Assembly: GCA_024681875.1 (NCBI GenBank) | Contig: JAILAA010000194.1 | Span: 1 to 22,809 of the forward strand | Length of the DNA: 22,809 nucleotides | Direction: 5' to 3' | DNA from: Prevotella sp. | Lineage (GTDB): Bacteria; Bacteroidota; Bacteroidia; Bacteroidales; Bacteroidaceae | Shown here: in pieces, positions 6,485-15,271 of the stretch | Numbering within the stretch: the first letter of the stretch is position 1 | Layout: every line of letters begins with the position of its first letter | Notes under the pieces: generated by a model | Told to the model about the DNA's origin: nothing | Database searches by the model: none | Seen by the model: only the letters and a program-made list of their open reading frames with translations | Translations under genes and position numbers: made by a program

Positions 6485-7756
6485 ATGTTATACTACCTGT
6501 TTCGATTCTTAGAAGAATACAATATCCCGGGTGCACACCTGTGGAGTTACATTTCGTTCCGCGCCGCCATCACGCTGGTGCTCTCCTTACTTATATCAGC
6601 GTGGTTTGGCGAGCGGTTCATCAAGTGGATGAAGCGGCGCAAGATTTTCGAGACGGAACGCGACCCCGCCATCGACCCCTTCGGTGTGGAGAAGAAGGGT
6701 GTACCAACCATGGGCGGCATCATCATCATAGTGTCTATCCTCGTGCCAGTGTTGCTGTTAGGGCGCCTGCGTAACATCTACCTCATCCTGATGATTATCA
6801 CCACAGTGTGGCTTGGCTTCCTGGGCTTCCTGGACGACTACATCAAAATTTTCAAGCAGAACAAAGAGGGCCTGAAAGGCAAATACAAGATTGTGGGACA
6901 AGTCAGCATCGGCTTTATCGTGGGCATGGTGCTCTATCTCAGTCCCGATGTAGTAATGCGCGAGACCGTGGTCGAGCCCAATCAAGACAAGACCGAGGTG
7001 GTGAAGTACGAAGAAGAGGCACACAAGTCGTTGCAGACCACTATCCCCTTCGTGAAACACCATAACTTGAGCTACAGCGAGGTGATGTCGTGGGTGGGCA
7101 AGCACAAAGTGGCCGCTGGCTGGATTCTCTTCGTGCTGATGACCATCATCGTCGTGACGGCTGTGAGCAATGGTGCCAACCTGAACGACGGCATGGACGG
7201 CATGTGCGCAGGCAACTCAGCCATCATCGGCGTAGCACTGGGCATCCTTGCCTACGTGTCGGGCCACATCGGTTTTGCCTCCTATTTCGATATCATGTAC
7301 ATTCCGCATAGCGAGGAACTGGTCATCTTCCTCTGTGCCTTTGTCGGCGCCATGGTGGGTTTCCTCTGGTACAACGCCTTCCCAGCACAGATATTCATGG
7401 GCGACACGGGATCATTGACCATCGGCGGCATCATCGGCGTTTGCGCCGTCATCATACACAAGGAACTGCTGCTGCCCATCCTCTGCGGTATCTTCTTCGT
7501 CGAGAGCCTCAGCGTCATCATTCAGACGCAATGGTTTAAGATACAGAAGCGCAAGGGCCGTCGTGTGCGTGTGTTCCGCGCTACGCCTATCCACGACAAC
7601 TTCCGCAAGCTCGACTCTCAGCTCGACGCCACGTCGCGCTACATCCTTCACGGCTGGCCGCGCCGTCCCTTCCACGAGTCGAAGATCACCATCCGCTTCT
7701 GGATTGTCACCATCATCCTTGCAGCCATCACACTGATCACACTCAAAGTAAGATAA
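6485..7756 (+). CDS. mraY: Phospho-N-acetylmuramoyl-pentapeptide transferase MraY
   Basis: This 423-residue polytopic membrane enzyme transfers phospho-MurNAc-pentapeptide to undecaprenyl phosphate to make lipid I. Conserved parts are RxxGxPTMGG-like KKGVPTMGG (70-78), the metal-site aspartates in FLDDYIK (D117, D118), NGANLNDGMDG (229-239) and FMGDTGS (304-310). It is longer than the roughly 360-residue E. coli enzyme for two reasons. A hydrophilic segment spans about 155-207, and an extra segment of about 20 residues follows PIHDNF (368-373). That last motif is PIHHHF in most MraY, so the second and third histidines are replaced by Asp and Asn. The start at 6485 begins a normal first helix region. 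Confidence 0.95.
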   Translation: MLYYLFRFLEEYNIPGAHLWSYISFRAAITLVLSLLISAWFGERFIKWMKRRKIFETERDPAIDPFGVEKKGVPTMGGIIIIVSILVPVLLLGRLRNIYLILMIITTVWLGFLGFLDDYIKIFKQNKEGLKGKYKIVGQVSIGFIVGMVLYLSPDVVMRETVVEPNQDKTEVVKYEEEAHKSLQTTIPFVKHHNLSYSEVMSWVGKHKVAAGWILFVLMTIIVVTAVSNGANLNDGMDGMCAGNSAIIGVALGILAYVSGHIGFASYFDIMYIPHSEELVIFLCAFVGAMVGFLWYNAFPAQIFMGDTGSLTIGGIIGVCAVIIHKELLLPILCGIFFVESLSVIIQTQWFKIQKRKGRRVRVFRATPIHDNFRKLDSQLDATSRYILHGWPRRPFHESKITIRFWIVTIILAAITLITLKVR

Positions 7757-7765
7757 CAGACCAGA

Positions 7766-9097
7766 ATGAAAAGAATCGTAATATTAGGAGCCGGTGAAAG
7801 TGGTGCAGGAGCCGCTGTGCTGGCCAAGAAAGAAGGCTTCGACGTGTTTGTGAGCGACATGTCGAAGATTGCACCGCGCTATAAGCAGCTACTTGACGAG
7901 CACCACATCCTCTGGGAGGAGGGACAGCACACCGAGGGGCTCATCCTCAACGCCGACGAGATCATCAAAAGTCCTGGCATACCTGACACGGCACCGATGA
8001 TGCAGAAGGTCATCGCCGCAGGCATACACGTCATCAGCGAAATAGAATTCGCCGGACGATATACCACGTCGAAGATGGTGTGCATTACGGGCTCCAACGG
8101 TAAGACCACCACCACCTCGCTCATCTACCATATCTTCAAAAACGCTGGCTACGACGTAGGGCTGGCCGGTAACATCGGCCGTTCCCTGGCATTGCAGGTG
8201 GCTGAGGAGCCACACGCCTACTATGTCATCGAGCTGTCATCGTTCCAGTTGGACAACATGTACGAGTTCAAGGCCGACATTGCCGTTTTACTCAACATCA
8301 CGCCTGACCACCTGGACCGCTACAACTTCGAGATGCAGAACTACGTTGATGCGAAGATGCGCATCACGCAGAACCAGACCGAGCAGGATGCCTTCATCTA
8401 TTGGAACGACGACCCTGTCATCCGTCGCGAACTGGAAAAGTATGACATCAAGTCCGTCTGCTATCCTTTCTCCGAGCTGAAGGAGAAAGGCAGCATCGGC
8501 TATATCGAGGCTGGCAAGTATACGATAGAGAAGCCTGAGCCTTTCAACATGGAGCAGGAGGCGCTGAGCCTGACAGGACGCCACAATATCTACAACTCGC
8601 TGGCTGCCGGTATTGCCTCCAACATCGCAGGCATCAAGAAGGAAGTTATCCGCCAAAGCCTGAGCGACTTCCCCGGCGTGGAGCACCGTCTGGAAAAGGT
8701 GTGCACCGTGCGTGGCGTGCACTATGTCAACGACTCGAAGGCCACTAACGTTGACGCATGTTGGTATGCACTCGACTCGATGAAAACAAAGGTCGTGCTC
8801 ATCGTCGGCGGCAAGGACAAGGGCAATGACTACGAGCCTATCAAACCTCTTATCCGTGAGAAGTGCAGAGCCATCGTCTACCTCGGCGCCGACAACCAGA
8901 AGTTGCACGACAACTTCGATGCCCTCGGCCTTCCCGTACGTGATACTCACTCCATGCCCGACTGTGTGCAGGCTTGCTACGAACTGGCACAGCCAGGCGA
9001 CACTGTACTGCTCAGCCCCTGCTGTGCTTCCTTCGATCTCTTCAAGAACATGGAGGACCGTGGCGAGCAGTTCAAAGAGCTGGCAAGAAACCTGTAA
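7766..9097 (+). CDS. murD: UDP-MurNAc-L-alanine:D-glutamate ligase MurD
   Basis: This 443-residue cytoplasmic Mur ligase adds D-glutamate to UDP-MurNAc-L-alanine. It shows the N-terminal dinucleotide-type fold (VILGAGESGAGAA, 5-17), the P-loop GSNGKTT (109-115), ELSSFQLD (156-163), NITPDHLDRY (177-186) and YVDAK, whose lysine (197) matches the carbamylated lysine of the family. The substrate-domain motifs HRLE, NDSKATN and LSPCCASFD follow. It starts 9 bases after mraY, so the two are probably co-translated. The spacer after it carries the leader repeat of ftsW. Length and motifs are standard. Confidence 0.96.
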   Translation: MKRIVILGAGESGAGAAVLAKKEGFDVFVSDMSKIAPRYKQLLDEHHILWEEGQHTEGLILNADEIIKSPGIPDTAPMMQKVIAAGIHVISEIEFAGRYTTSKMVCITGSNGKTTTTSLIYHIFKNAGYDVGLAGNIGRSLALQVAEEPHAYYVIELSSFQLDNMYEFKADIAVLLNITPDHLDRYNFEMQNYVDAKMRITQNQTEQDAFIYWNDDPVIRRELEKYDIKSVCYPFSELKEKGSIGYIEAGKYTIEKPEPFNMEQEALSLTGRHNIYNSLAAGIASNIAGIKKEVIRQSLSDFPGVEHRLEKVCTVRGVHYVNDSKATNVDACWYALDSMKTKVVLIVGGKDKGNDYEPIKPLIREKCRAIVYLGADNQKLHDNFDALGLPVRDTHSMPDCVQACYELAQPGDTVLLSPCCASFDLFKNMEDRGEQFKELARNL

Positions 9098-9102
9098 CTC
9101 CC

Positions 9103-9130
9103 AAAATCGAAAATCCGCAAATCGTAAATC
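9103..9130. repeat. AT-rich leader repeat before ftsW, similar to the one before ftsI
   Basis: It contains AATCGAAAATCCGCAAATCG followed by TAAATC, and aligns with 2705-2734 upstream of ftsI. Both copies end within about 12 bases of a GTG start. Confidence 0.65.
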
Positions 9131-9137
9131 TCTCAAG

Positions 9138-10385
9138 GTGAACAAGAAAATAGGCAATCTCTTCAAGGGCGACAAGGGCATCTGGATGGTGTTCTTCTTC
9201 CTGTGCCTCATCAGCATCATCGAAGTCTTCTCGGCCTCGAGCACACTGTCGTTCAAGAGCCACAACTACATGGGGCCCATCATCTACCATGCTGGCACCA
9301 TTCTGTTCGGCATCGTCATCACCATCGTCACGCTCAACATTCCGTGCCGTTACTTCAAGCTCACCACGCCCATCTTCCTGCTTCTGTCATACGCCACGCT
9401 GCTGTGGGTGCTGTTCTTCGGCGAAAGCATCAATGGCGCCAACCGAGTCATCCAGCTTCCTGGATTCACCTTCCAGCCCTCAGAACTGGCCAAAGGCACG
9501 ATGGTCTTAGCTACGGCGCAGATTCTGAGTGCCATGCAGTTAGAAAACGGAAATGGTGCCGACCCAAAGGCCATGAAATACATCCTATGGTTGGCCATGC
9601 CCATGATAGCACTCATTGGACTGGAGAATCTGTCGACGGCCATGCTACTCTTCGGTGTCATCTTCGTCATGATGTTCATCGGACGTGTGCCCATAAAACA
9701 ATTAGGTAAGGTTGTAGGCATCATGGTATTGATGGGCGCACTGGCCTTTGGTATCGGCTCGCTGGCAGGTGCAGACGCTGCCGAGGCGGATGCCGCCGAG
9801 CAGACGGCCACTAATGTGAAAGCCAAGAAAGAGGGACCTATCGCCAAGGTGTTCCACCGCTTCGGCACATGGCGCAACCGTATGGTCAACCACAAACCGC
9901 GGCCTGAGAATCCCAAGGACTACAACGTACGCGAAAATTACCAAGTGGCACACTCAAACTTCGCCATCGCTTCGTCAGGCATCGTTGGTAAAGGACCGGG
10001 CAACTCCGTAGAGCGCGACTACCTGCCACAGGCCTTCTCCGACTTCATCTTCAGCATCATCATCGAGGAGATGGGGCTCATCGGCGCCATTGCCGTGGTG
10101 TTCCTCTACATCATTCTACTTTTCCGCTCAGCACGCATATCGGGACGATGTGAAAACAACTTTCCGGCTTTCCTCGTTATGGGCCTGGCCTTACTTTTAG
10201 TCATGCAGGCAGCCATCAACATGATGGTGGCCGTGGGCATTGGTCCCGTTACAGGCCAGCCGCTACCGCTCGTGTCAAAAGGCGGCACTTCGACACTCGT
10301 CAGCTGTGCCTACATCGGTGCCATTCTCAGCGTCAGTCGCTCGGCAAAACGCAACGATATGGCCACAGAAAACGCAAAAGTGTAA
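9138..10385 (+). CDS. ftsW: Septal peptidoglycan glycosyltransferase FtsW (SEDS family)
   Basis: This 415-residue integral membrane protein polymerises lipid II at the septum as partner of FtsI. About ten hydrophobic segments are visible. SEDS motifs are GANR (100-103), QPSELAKG (113-120), ENLSTAM (163-169), GPGNSVERDYLPQAFSDFIF (286-305) and GPVTGQPLPLVSKGGTS (369-385). The aspartate of SDFIF (302) corresponds to the catalytic acidic residue of the family. A polar Ala/Asp/Glu/Lys-rich stretch (211-235) begins the large extracytoplasmic loop. The frame is open far upstream inside murD. I chose the GTG at 9138 because it gives NKKIGNLFKGDKG, a normal short basic N-terminus before the first helix, and lies after the murD stop. 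Confidence 0.93.
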   Translation: MNKKIGNLFKGDKGIWMVFFFLCLISIIEVFSASSTLSFKSHNYMGPIIYHAGTILFGIVITIVTLNIPCRYFKLTTPIFLLLSYATLLWVLFFGESINGANRVIQLPGFTFQPSELAKGTMVLATAQILSAMQLENGNGADPKAMKYILWLAMPMIALIGLENLSTAMLLFGVIFVMMFIGRVPIKQLGKVVGIMVLMGALAFGIGSLAGADAAEADAAEQTATNVKAKKEGPIAKVFHRFGTWRNRMVNHKPRPENPKDYNVRENYQVAHSNFAIASSGIVGKGPGNSVERDYLPQAFSDFIFSIIIEEMGLIGAIAVVFLYIILLFRSARISGRCENNFPAFLVMGLALLLVMQAAINMMVAVGIGPVTGQPLPLVSKGGTSTLVSCAYIGAILSVSRSAKRNDMATENAKV

Positions 10386-10403
10386 AAAAGAAAGGGACAA
10401 GAT

Positions 10404-11528
10404 ATGAAAGAAGCAATCAGAGTCATCATCAGCGGCGGCGGCACCGGCGGACACATCTTCCCCGCCGTCTCCATTGCAAATGCCATCAGGGAGCTGGAGC
10501 CTACGGCACAAATACTCTTTGTTGGCGCTGAGGGTAGAATGGAAATGCAGCGCGTACCGCAGGCGGGCTACGAGATAAAAGGCCTGCCCATCCGCGGTTT
10601 CTTCCGTCCGTTGTGGAAACCACAGAACATCAGCGTGGCCATCGACTACCTAAAAAGCAAGCGCTTGGCTAAGCAGATTCTACGCGAATTCCAACCACAG
10701 GTGGTCGTCGGTGTAGGTGGCTATGCCAGCAGCGCCGCTCTTGGCGCCGCTAACAGCATGGGCATCCCAACACTGATACAGGAGCAGAACAGCTTTGCAG
10801 GTCTGGCCAACAAAAAGCTCGCCGCAAAGGCACAGAAAATCTGCGTAGCATACGAGGGTATGGAGCGTTTCTTCCCCAAGGAGAAAATCATGCTTACAGG
10901 CAACCCCGTTCGCCAATCACTGCTCAATACGCCGATATCGCATGACGACGCTGTCAAGTCCTTCGGTCTCGACCCTGCAAAGAATACGATCCTCATAGTA
11001 GGAGGTAGCCTCGGAGCCCGCACCATCAACGAGAGTGTATTGCGGCACCTGGACCTCGTGTCCGATTCCGGCCTGCAGTTTGTCTGGCAGACGGGTAAGT
11101 ATTACAGTGCACAGATAGCTGAGCAGCTAAAAGACAAATGTCCTGCCAACCTGGTGGTTACCGATTTCATCAGCGACATGGCTGCCGCCTACAAAGCCGC
11201 CGATCTGGTCATCGGGCGTGCCGGAGCCGGCAGCATCAGTGAGTTCTGTCTTTTAGGCAAGCCCGTCATCTTAGTGCCCAGCCCCAATGTAGCTGAAGAC
11301 CACCAAACTAAGAATGCCATGGCATTGGTCAACCACAATGCCGCACTATACGTGAAGGACGCCGACGCTCCGGAGCAACTACTGCAAAAAGCCGTTGACA
11401 CGGTAAAGGATGGCGCCCTACTGACCTCACTCCACGAGAACATCCTGAAGATGGCACTGCCTGACAGCGCCGCAATAATTGCGAAAGAAGTCATTAAGCT
11501 TGCAAAACCGACGACGCAACACACATAA
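10404..11528 (+). CDS. murG: Lipid II synthase MurG (UDP-GlcNAc transferase)
   Basis: This 374-residue GT-B glycosyltransferase adds GlcNAc to lipid I on the inner face of the membrane, giving lipid II. Motifs in order are GGGTGGH (11-17) for the lipid phosphate, GVGGYAS (103-109), QEQNS (126-130), TGNPVR (165-170), GGSLGA (200-205), GRAGAGSISE (271-280) and EDHQTKNA (298-305) of the UDP-GlcNAc site. The ATG at 10404 is 18 bases after the ftsW stop and gives the usual N-terminus, with the glycine loop close behind. Everything is standard for the family. Confidence 0.96.
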   Translation: MKEAIRVIISGGGTGGHIFPAVSIANAIRELEPTAQILFVGAEGRMEMQRVPQAGYEIKGLPIRGFFRPLWKPQNISVAIDYLKSKRLAKQILREFQPQVVVGVGGYASSAALGAANSMGIPTLIQEQNSFAGLANKKLAAKAQKICVAYEGMERFFPKEKIMLTGNPVRQSLLNTPISHDDAVKSFGLDPAKNTILIVGGSLGARTINESVLRHLDLVSDSGLQFVWQTGKYYSAQIAEQLKDKCPANLVVTDFISDMAAAYKAADLVIGRAGAGSISEFCLLGKPVILVPSPNVAEDHQTKNAMALVNHNAALYVKDADAPEQLLQKAVDTVKDGALLTSLHENILKMALPDSAAIIAKEVIKLAKPTTQHT

Positions 11529-11564
11529 GAAACTCCAACAATGTCCTGAGAAAAGAGTAACTAT

Positions 11565-12968
11565 ATGAAAGACAACAATTTTTTCGAAAAATACAAGGCC
11601 GTTTACTTTGTCGGCGCTGGCGGCATCGGCATGAGCGCCATTGCCCGCTACTTCATCAGCCGCGGACTGGTGGTAGCAGGCTACGACCGCACACCCACAG
11701 AGCTGACACGACGACTGGAAAAGGAGGGTATGCTGCTGCACTATGAAGAGAGCGTGGCCGACATACCTCACACATGCAAAGACCCACAGCACTGCCTAGT
11801 GGTCTATACACCCGCCATCCCAGCCGAGCACAAGGAGATGTGCTTCTTTCGCGAGAACGGCTTCAACATACAGAAGCGCGCCGAAGTACTGGGCACCCTG
11901 ACACGCCAGATGCACGGCCTCTGCGTGGCTGGCACCCATGGCAAGACAACAACCAGCACCATGTGCGCACATATCCTGCACCAGAGCCATCTCGACTGCA
12001 ACGCCTTCCTCGGCGGCATCGCCAAGAACTACGGCACGAACTATATCCTGAGTCCCACGTCCGACTTTGTCGTTATCGAAGCCGACGAGTACGATCGCTC
12101 GTTCCACCACCTGCAACCCTATATGACAGTCATCACCGCCACCGACCCAGACCATCTGGACATCTACGGCACGAAAGAAGCCTATCTCGAGAGCTTCCGC
12201 CACTACACGGAGCTGATACAGCCCGAAGGCGCCCTCATCGTGCACCGTGGACTGGAGATGAAAGAGAGTCTGCAGCCTGGCGTGCGCCGCTACGACTACA
12301 GTCTGGACGAGGGCGACTTCCATGCCGAGAACATCCGTATGGAGAACGGCGACATCACCTTCGACTTCATCTCACCCATCGAGAACGTCAGGAATGTCGA
12401 GCTGGGACAGCCCGTGCCCATCAACATCGAAAACGGCATCGCAGCCATGGCCATGGCACAGCTGGCGGGTTGCACGGCCAACGAACTGCGCATCGGCATG
12501 TTGTCGTTCAGCGGCGTCGACCGTCGTTTCGACTTCAAAATTCGCACTCCCGAGCTGGTGTTCCTCTCCGACTACGCCCATCACCCACAGGAAATCTACC
12601 AGAGTGCCCGCTCCATGCGCCAGCTCTACAAGGACCGCCACATCACGGCCATCTTCCAGCCGCACCTCTACAGCCGCACCCGTGACTTCTACCGCGAGTT
12701 TGCCGAGGCCTTGAGCCAGCTCGACGAGGTCATCCTCACCGAGATCTACCCCGCCCGCGAAAAACCCATTGAAGGCGTCACCTCACAGCTCATCTACGAC
12801 TGTCTGAAGCCTGGTGTCAAGAAGCAGCTCATCACAAAGGATGACGTAATCCCGCTGGTGAAAAGCCGCGACTTCGACGTACTCATTGTTCTTGGCGCAG
12901 GCGACCTTGACGAACAAGTACCGCAAATTGCAAACATCCTGAAACGAAAGACCAACAGCTCATCCTGA
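11565..12968 (+). CDS. murC: UDP-N-acetylmuramate:L-alanine ligase MurC
   Basis: This 467-residue Mur ligase adds the first amino acid, L-alanine, to UDP-MurNAc. It has FVGAGGIGMS (15-24) for the UDP part, the P-loop GTHGKTT (123-129), EADEYDRSF (172-180), DYAHHP (336-341) and QPHLYSRT (365-372), all diagnostic for MurC. The order murG-murC-ftsQ matches the usual dcw layout, but without murB and ddl after murC. The stop codon is separated from the ftsQ ATG by one base, which suggests translational coupling. Confidence 0.96.
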   Translation: MKDNNFFEKYKAVYFVGAGGIGMSAIARYFISRGLVVAGYDRTPTELTRRLEKEGMLLHYEESVADIPHTCKDPQHCLVVYTPAIPAEHKEMCFFRENGFNIQKRAEVLGTLTRQMHGLCVAGTHGKTTTSTMCAHILHQSHLDCNAFLGGIAKNYGTNYILSPTSDFVVIEADEYDRSFHHLQPYMTVITATDPDHLDIYGTKEAYLESFRHYTELIQPEGALIVHRGLEMKESLQPGVRRYDYSLDEGDFHAENIRMENGDITFDFISPIENVRNVELGQPVPINIENGIAAMAMAQLAGCTANELRIGMLSFSGVDRRFDFKIRTPELVFLSDYAHHPQEIYQSARSMRQLYKDRHITAIFQPHLYSRTRDFYREFAEALSQLDEVILTEIYPAREKPIEGVTSQLIYDCLKPGVKKQLITKDDVIPLVKSRDFDVLIVLGAGDLDEQVPQIANILKRKTNSSS

Positions 12969-12969
12969 C

Positions 12970-13710
12970 ATGCACATCAACTGGAAGAAAATCTTCACCG
13001 TCACCTTCAGCGTCATCATCGGCATCTACCTGCTGTTGGCCGTCACCGCGTTCAACCACCCCATCGAGCGCGACATGGTGTGCCGTGACGTTCAAATCGC
13101 CATTGAGGGGAGCTCCACCGGCGGATTCCTAACCCCTGCTGACGTACGCCGTATGCTGACCGAGCAGCATCTGTTGCCCGTAGGGCAGCGTCTGTCAGAC
13201 GTCAACCTGCGCGCCATTGAGGAGAGACTGAGCTCACAAGAACTCATCGACTGCGCTGAAGCCTACAAGACGCAGAACGGTCTCGTAAAGATCAGCATAA
13301 AAGAGCGCGTGCCCGTCATGCGCGTCATGGCCAACAGGCAGGACTACTACGTCGATCGCGATGGCAAGGCATTGGCAAACACGGGACATGTATGCAACCT
13401 CGTCATCGCCACGGGCAACATCAGTCCGGCCTATGCCACGCGCGTACTGGCACCCATCGGCCGCATTATCATGGCAGATGATTTCTGGCGAAACCAGATC
13501 GAGCAAATCAACGTCCTTCCCGACAGCACTATTGAAATGGTGCCGCGCGTAGGCGAGCACATCATATACATTGGCCGTCCTATAGGTGTAACCAAGAAGC
13601 TTGAGCGTCTGCGCAAGTTCTACCGTTACGGTCTCAGTCAAGCCGGATGGAACAAATACTCGCGCATCAGCGTAGAGTTTAACAACCAGATAGTCTGCAA
13701 AAGAAGATAA
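12970..13710 (+). CDS. ftsQ: Cell division protein FtsQ/DivIB
   Basis: This 246-residue bitopic protein has a short cytoplasmic N-terminus, one transmembrane helix (about 8-28), a POTRA-like region (about 38-115, with FLTPADVRRML and ISIKERVPVMRV) and a beta domain after it. FtsQ links FtsL/FtsB to the divisome in the periplasm. Sequence conservation is low across phyla. The call rests on the topology, the KERVPVMRV-type segment typical of FtsQ (xERxPxxxV), and the position between murC and ftsA. Its ATG follows the murC TGA by a single base. Confidence 0.9.
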   Translation: MHINWKKIFTVTFSVIIGIYLLLAVTAFNHPIERDMVCRDVQIAIEGSSTGGFLTPADVRRMLTEQHLLPVGQRLSDVNLRAIEERLSSQELIDCAEAYKTQNGLVKISIKERVPVMRVMANRQDYYVDRDGKALANTGHVCNLVIATGNISPAYATRVLAPIGRIIMADDFWRNQIEQINVLPDSTIEMVPRVGEHIIYIGRPIGVTKKLERLRKFYRYGLSQAGWNKYSRISVEFNNQIVCKRR

Positions 13711-13738
13711 TTAGCATAAAGAATTAAGTATTACAAAT

Positions 13739-15208
13739 ATGATGGCAGAACAGAAAGACTTTATTGTGGCAATCGAGCTCGGCTCATCGAAAGTCGTAGG
13801 TATTGCCGGACAGAAGAAGCCCGACGGCAGCATCTCCGTGCTGGCCATGGTCAGGGAGGACGCTTCGTCGTTCATCCGCAAGGGCGTAGTGTACAACATC
13901 GACAAGACGGCACAATGCCTGCAGGCGATGGTGAGAAAACTCGAGATGCAGCTTCAAACGCGCATACGCCAGGTCTACGTGGGCGTAGGCGGCCAGTCGC
14001 TGCGCTCTGTGCGCAACAACGTGGCGCGTGACCTATCAGGCCTCTCGCCTGACGGCACTACGATTATCACACAGGAGATGGTGGCAGAGCTCATGGACGA
14101 AAACCTCACGTTAGAGTATCCCGACATGAAGATTCTGGATGTGGCCGAACAGGAATACCGCGTCGACTCACAGCTACAGATGGATCCCGTGGGAATACGC
14201 GCCGCCAAGCTGGAGGGCAACTTCCTGAACATATTGGTGCGCAAGACCTTCTTCCAAAATCTGAACCGCTGCTTCGAACAGGCAAAGATTGACGTGGTCG
14301 AGTTCAAACTGTCGCCACTGGCCTTGGCCAATGCCGTACTCACAGAGACGGAGAAGCGCTCTGGCTGCGCCTTGGTCGACATCGGTGCCGACACCACTAC
14401 CGTCAGCGTATTCTGGAAAAACGTACTAAGGCATCTGGCCGTCATCCCCTTAGGCTCGGACAACGTGACCAAGGACATTGCATCGTTGCAGATGGAAGAA
14501 AGCGATGCTGAGCAGATGAAGCTGAAATACGCCTCAGCCTACACCGACAACAACGATATTGATCCGACGCTAAAGTTCAGCATTGACACTGAACGTCAGG
14601 TGGAAAGCCGCCGCTTCATCCAGATTGTTGAGGCCCGTATGCAAGAGATTATCGAGAACGTGGGCTATCAGATTCCATCAGAGTATAGCGACAAGCTTCT
14701 GGGCGGCATCATCCTGACAGGTGGCGGCGCCAACATGCACAACATCGAGAAAGCCGTGTCGACCTACACCCGCATTGACAGAGTACGCGTGGCTAAGTAC
14801 GTTACCACAACCATTAACACCAGCAACGAACAACTGAAAGCACACAACGGCTTGTACAACACAGCCCTTGGACTCTTGGCCAGAGGCGACATCAACTGCG
14901 CCGGCGGCAGCCTGAATAGCGGGGGCAACCTGTTTGAGGAGGAGGCCGAGAAGGAGGACACGTCAGTGCCCAAGCGTCCCGTCCGCAAGGCCAGCGAGGT
15001 AGAGACAGGCACCATACGCACGCAGCAGGAAGAGGAAAAAGCCGCCGAGCTGGCACGCCAGCAGCGTGAAGAGCAACTACAGCGCGAACGCGAACTGGAG
15101 GCAGAGAAAGAAGCCAAGGAGCGTCGCCTGAAGAAGGAGAACAGCCGCTGGAACCGCTTCAAGCGAGGATTCGGCAGAATTGTCGAAGATATCACCAAGC
15201 CGGAATAA
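13739..15208 (+). CDS. ftsA: Cell division protein FtsA (actin-like FtsZ anchor)
   Basis: This 489-residue ATPase of the actin/Hsp70 fold tethers FtsZ to the membrane. Phosphate-binding IELGSSK (12-18), ALVDIGADTTTVSVF (211-225) and the adenosine motif GGIILTGGGANM (322-333) are present. Compared with E. coli FtsA (about 420 residues) it has a longer tail. The tail has an acidic linker (about 398-425), a strongly charged Glu/Arg/Lys-rich probable coiled coil (about 428-468), and a terminal amphipathic segment (WNRFKRGFGRIVEDI, 471-485) that should be the membrane-targeting helix. The start has two ATGs in a row (13739 and 13742), and either may be used. The 63-base spacer before ftsZ shows no clear promoter. 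Confidence 0.95.
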   Translation: MMAEQKDFIVAIELGSSKVVGIAGQKKPDGSISVLAMVREDASSFIRKGVVYNIDKTAQCLQAMVRKLEMQLQTRIRQVYVGVGGQSLRSVRNNVARDLSGLSPDGTTIITQEMVAELMDENLTLEYPDMKILDVAEQEYRVDSQLQMDPVGIRAAKLEGNFLNILVRKTFFQNLNRCFEQAKIDVVEFKLSPLALANAVLTETEKRSGCALVDIGADTTTVSVFWKNVLRHLAVIPLGSDNVTKDIASLQMEESDAEQMKLKYASAYTDNNDIDPTLKFSIDTERQVESRRFIQIVEARMQEIIENVGYQIPSEYSDKLLGGIILTGGGANMHNIEKAVSTYTRIDRVRVAKYVTTTINTSNEQLKAHNGLYNTALGLLARGDINCAGGSLNSGGNLFEEEAEKEDTSVPKRPVRKASEVETGTIRTQQEEEKAAELARQQREEQLQRERELEAEKEAKERRLKKENSRWNRFKRGFGRIVEDITKPE

Positions 15209-15271
15209 GCCATCAGGACGTATTATCTGTTATATATTGCAAACCACTTCACCCATAAAATCCGCAAAACA

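Noticed and set aside
8826..9137. Upstream extension of ftsW by 104 codons inside murD
   Set aside because: The extension is an alternative frame of murD, Ser/Thr-rich and without family similarity; the GTG at 9138 gives a normal FtsW.
11774..12685. 303-codon plus-strand frame inside murC
   Set aside because: It is an alternative frame of murC, very rich in Arg/His/Pro, with no recognisable motif.
15209..15271. Possible promoter in the ftsA-ftsZ spacer (TATATTGC)
   Set aside because: The match to TAnnTTTG is poor and no TTTG lies at the right distance.
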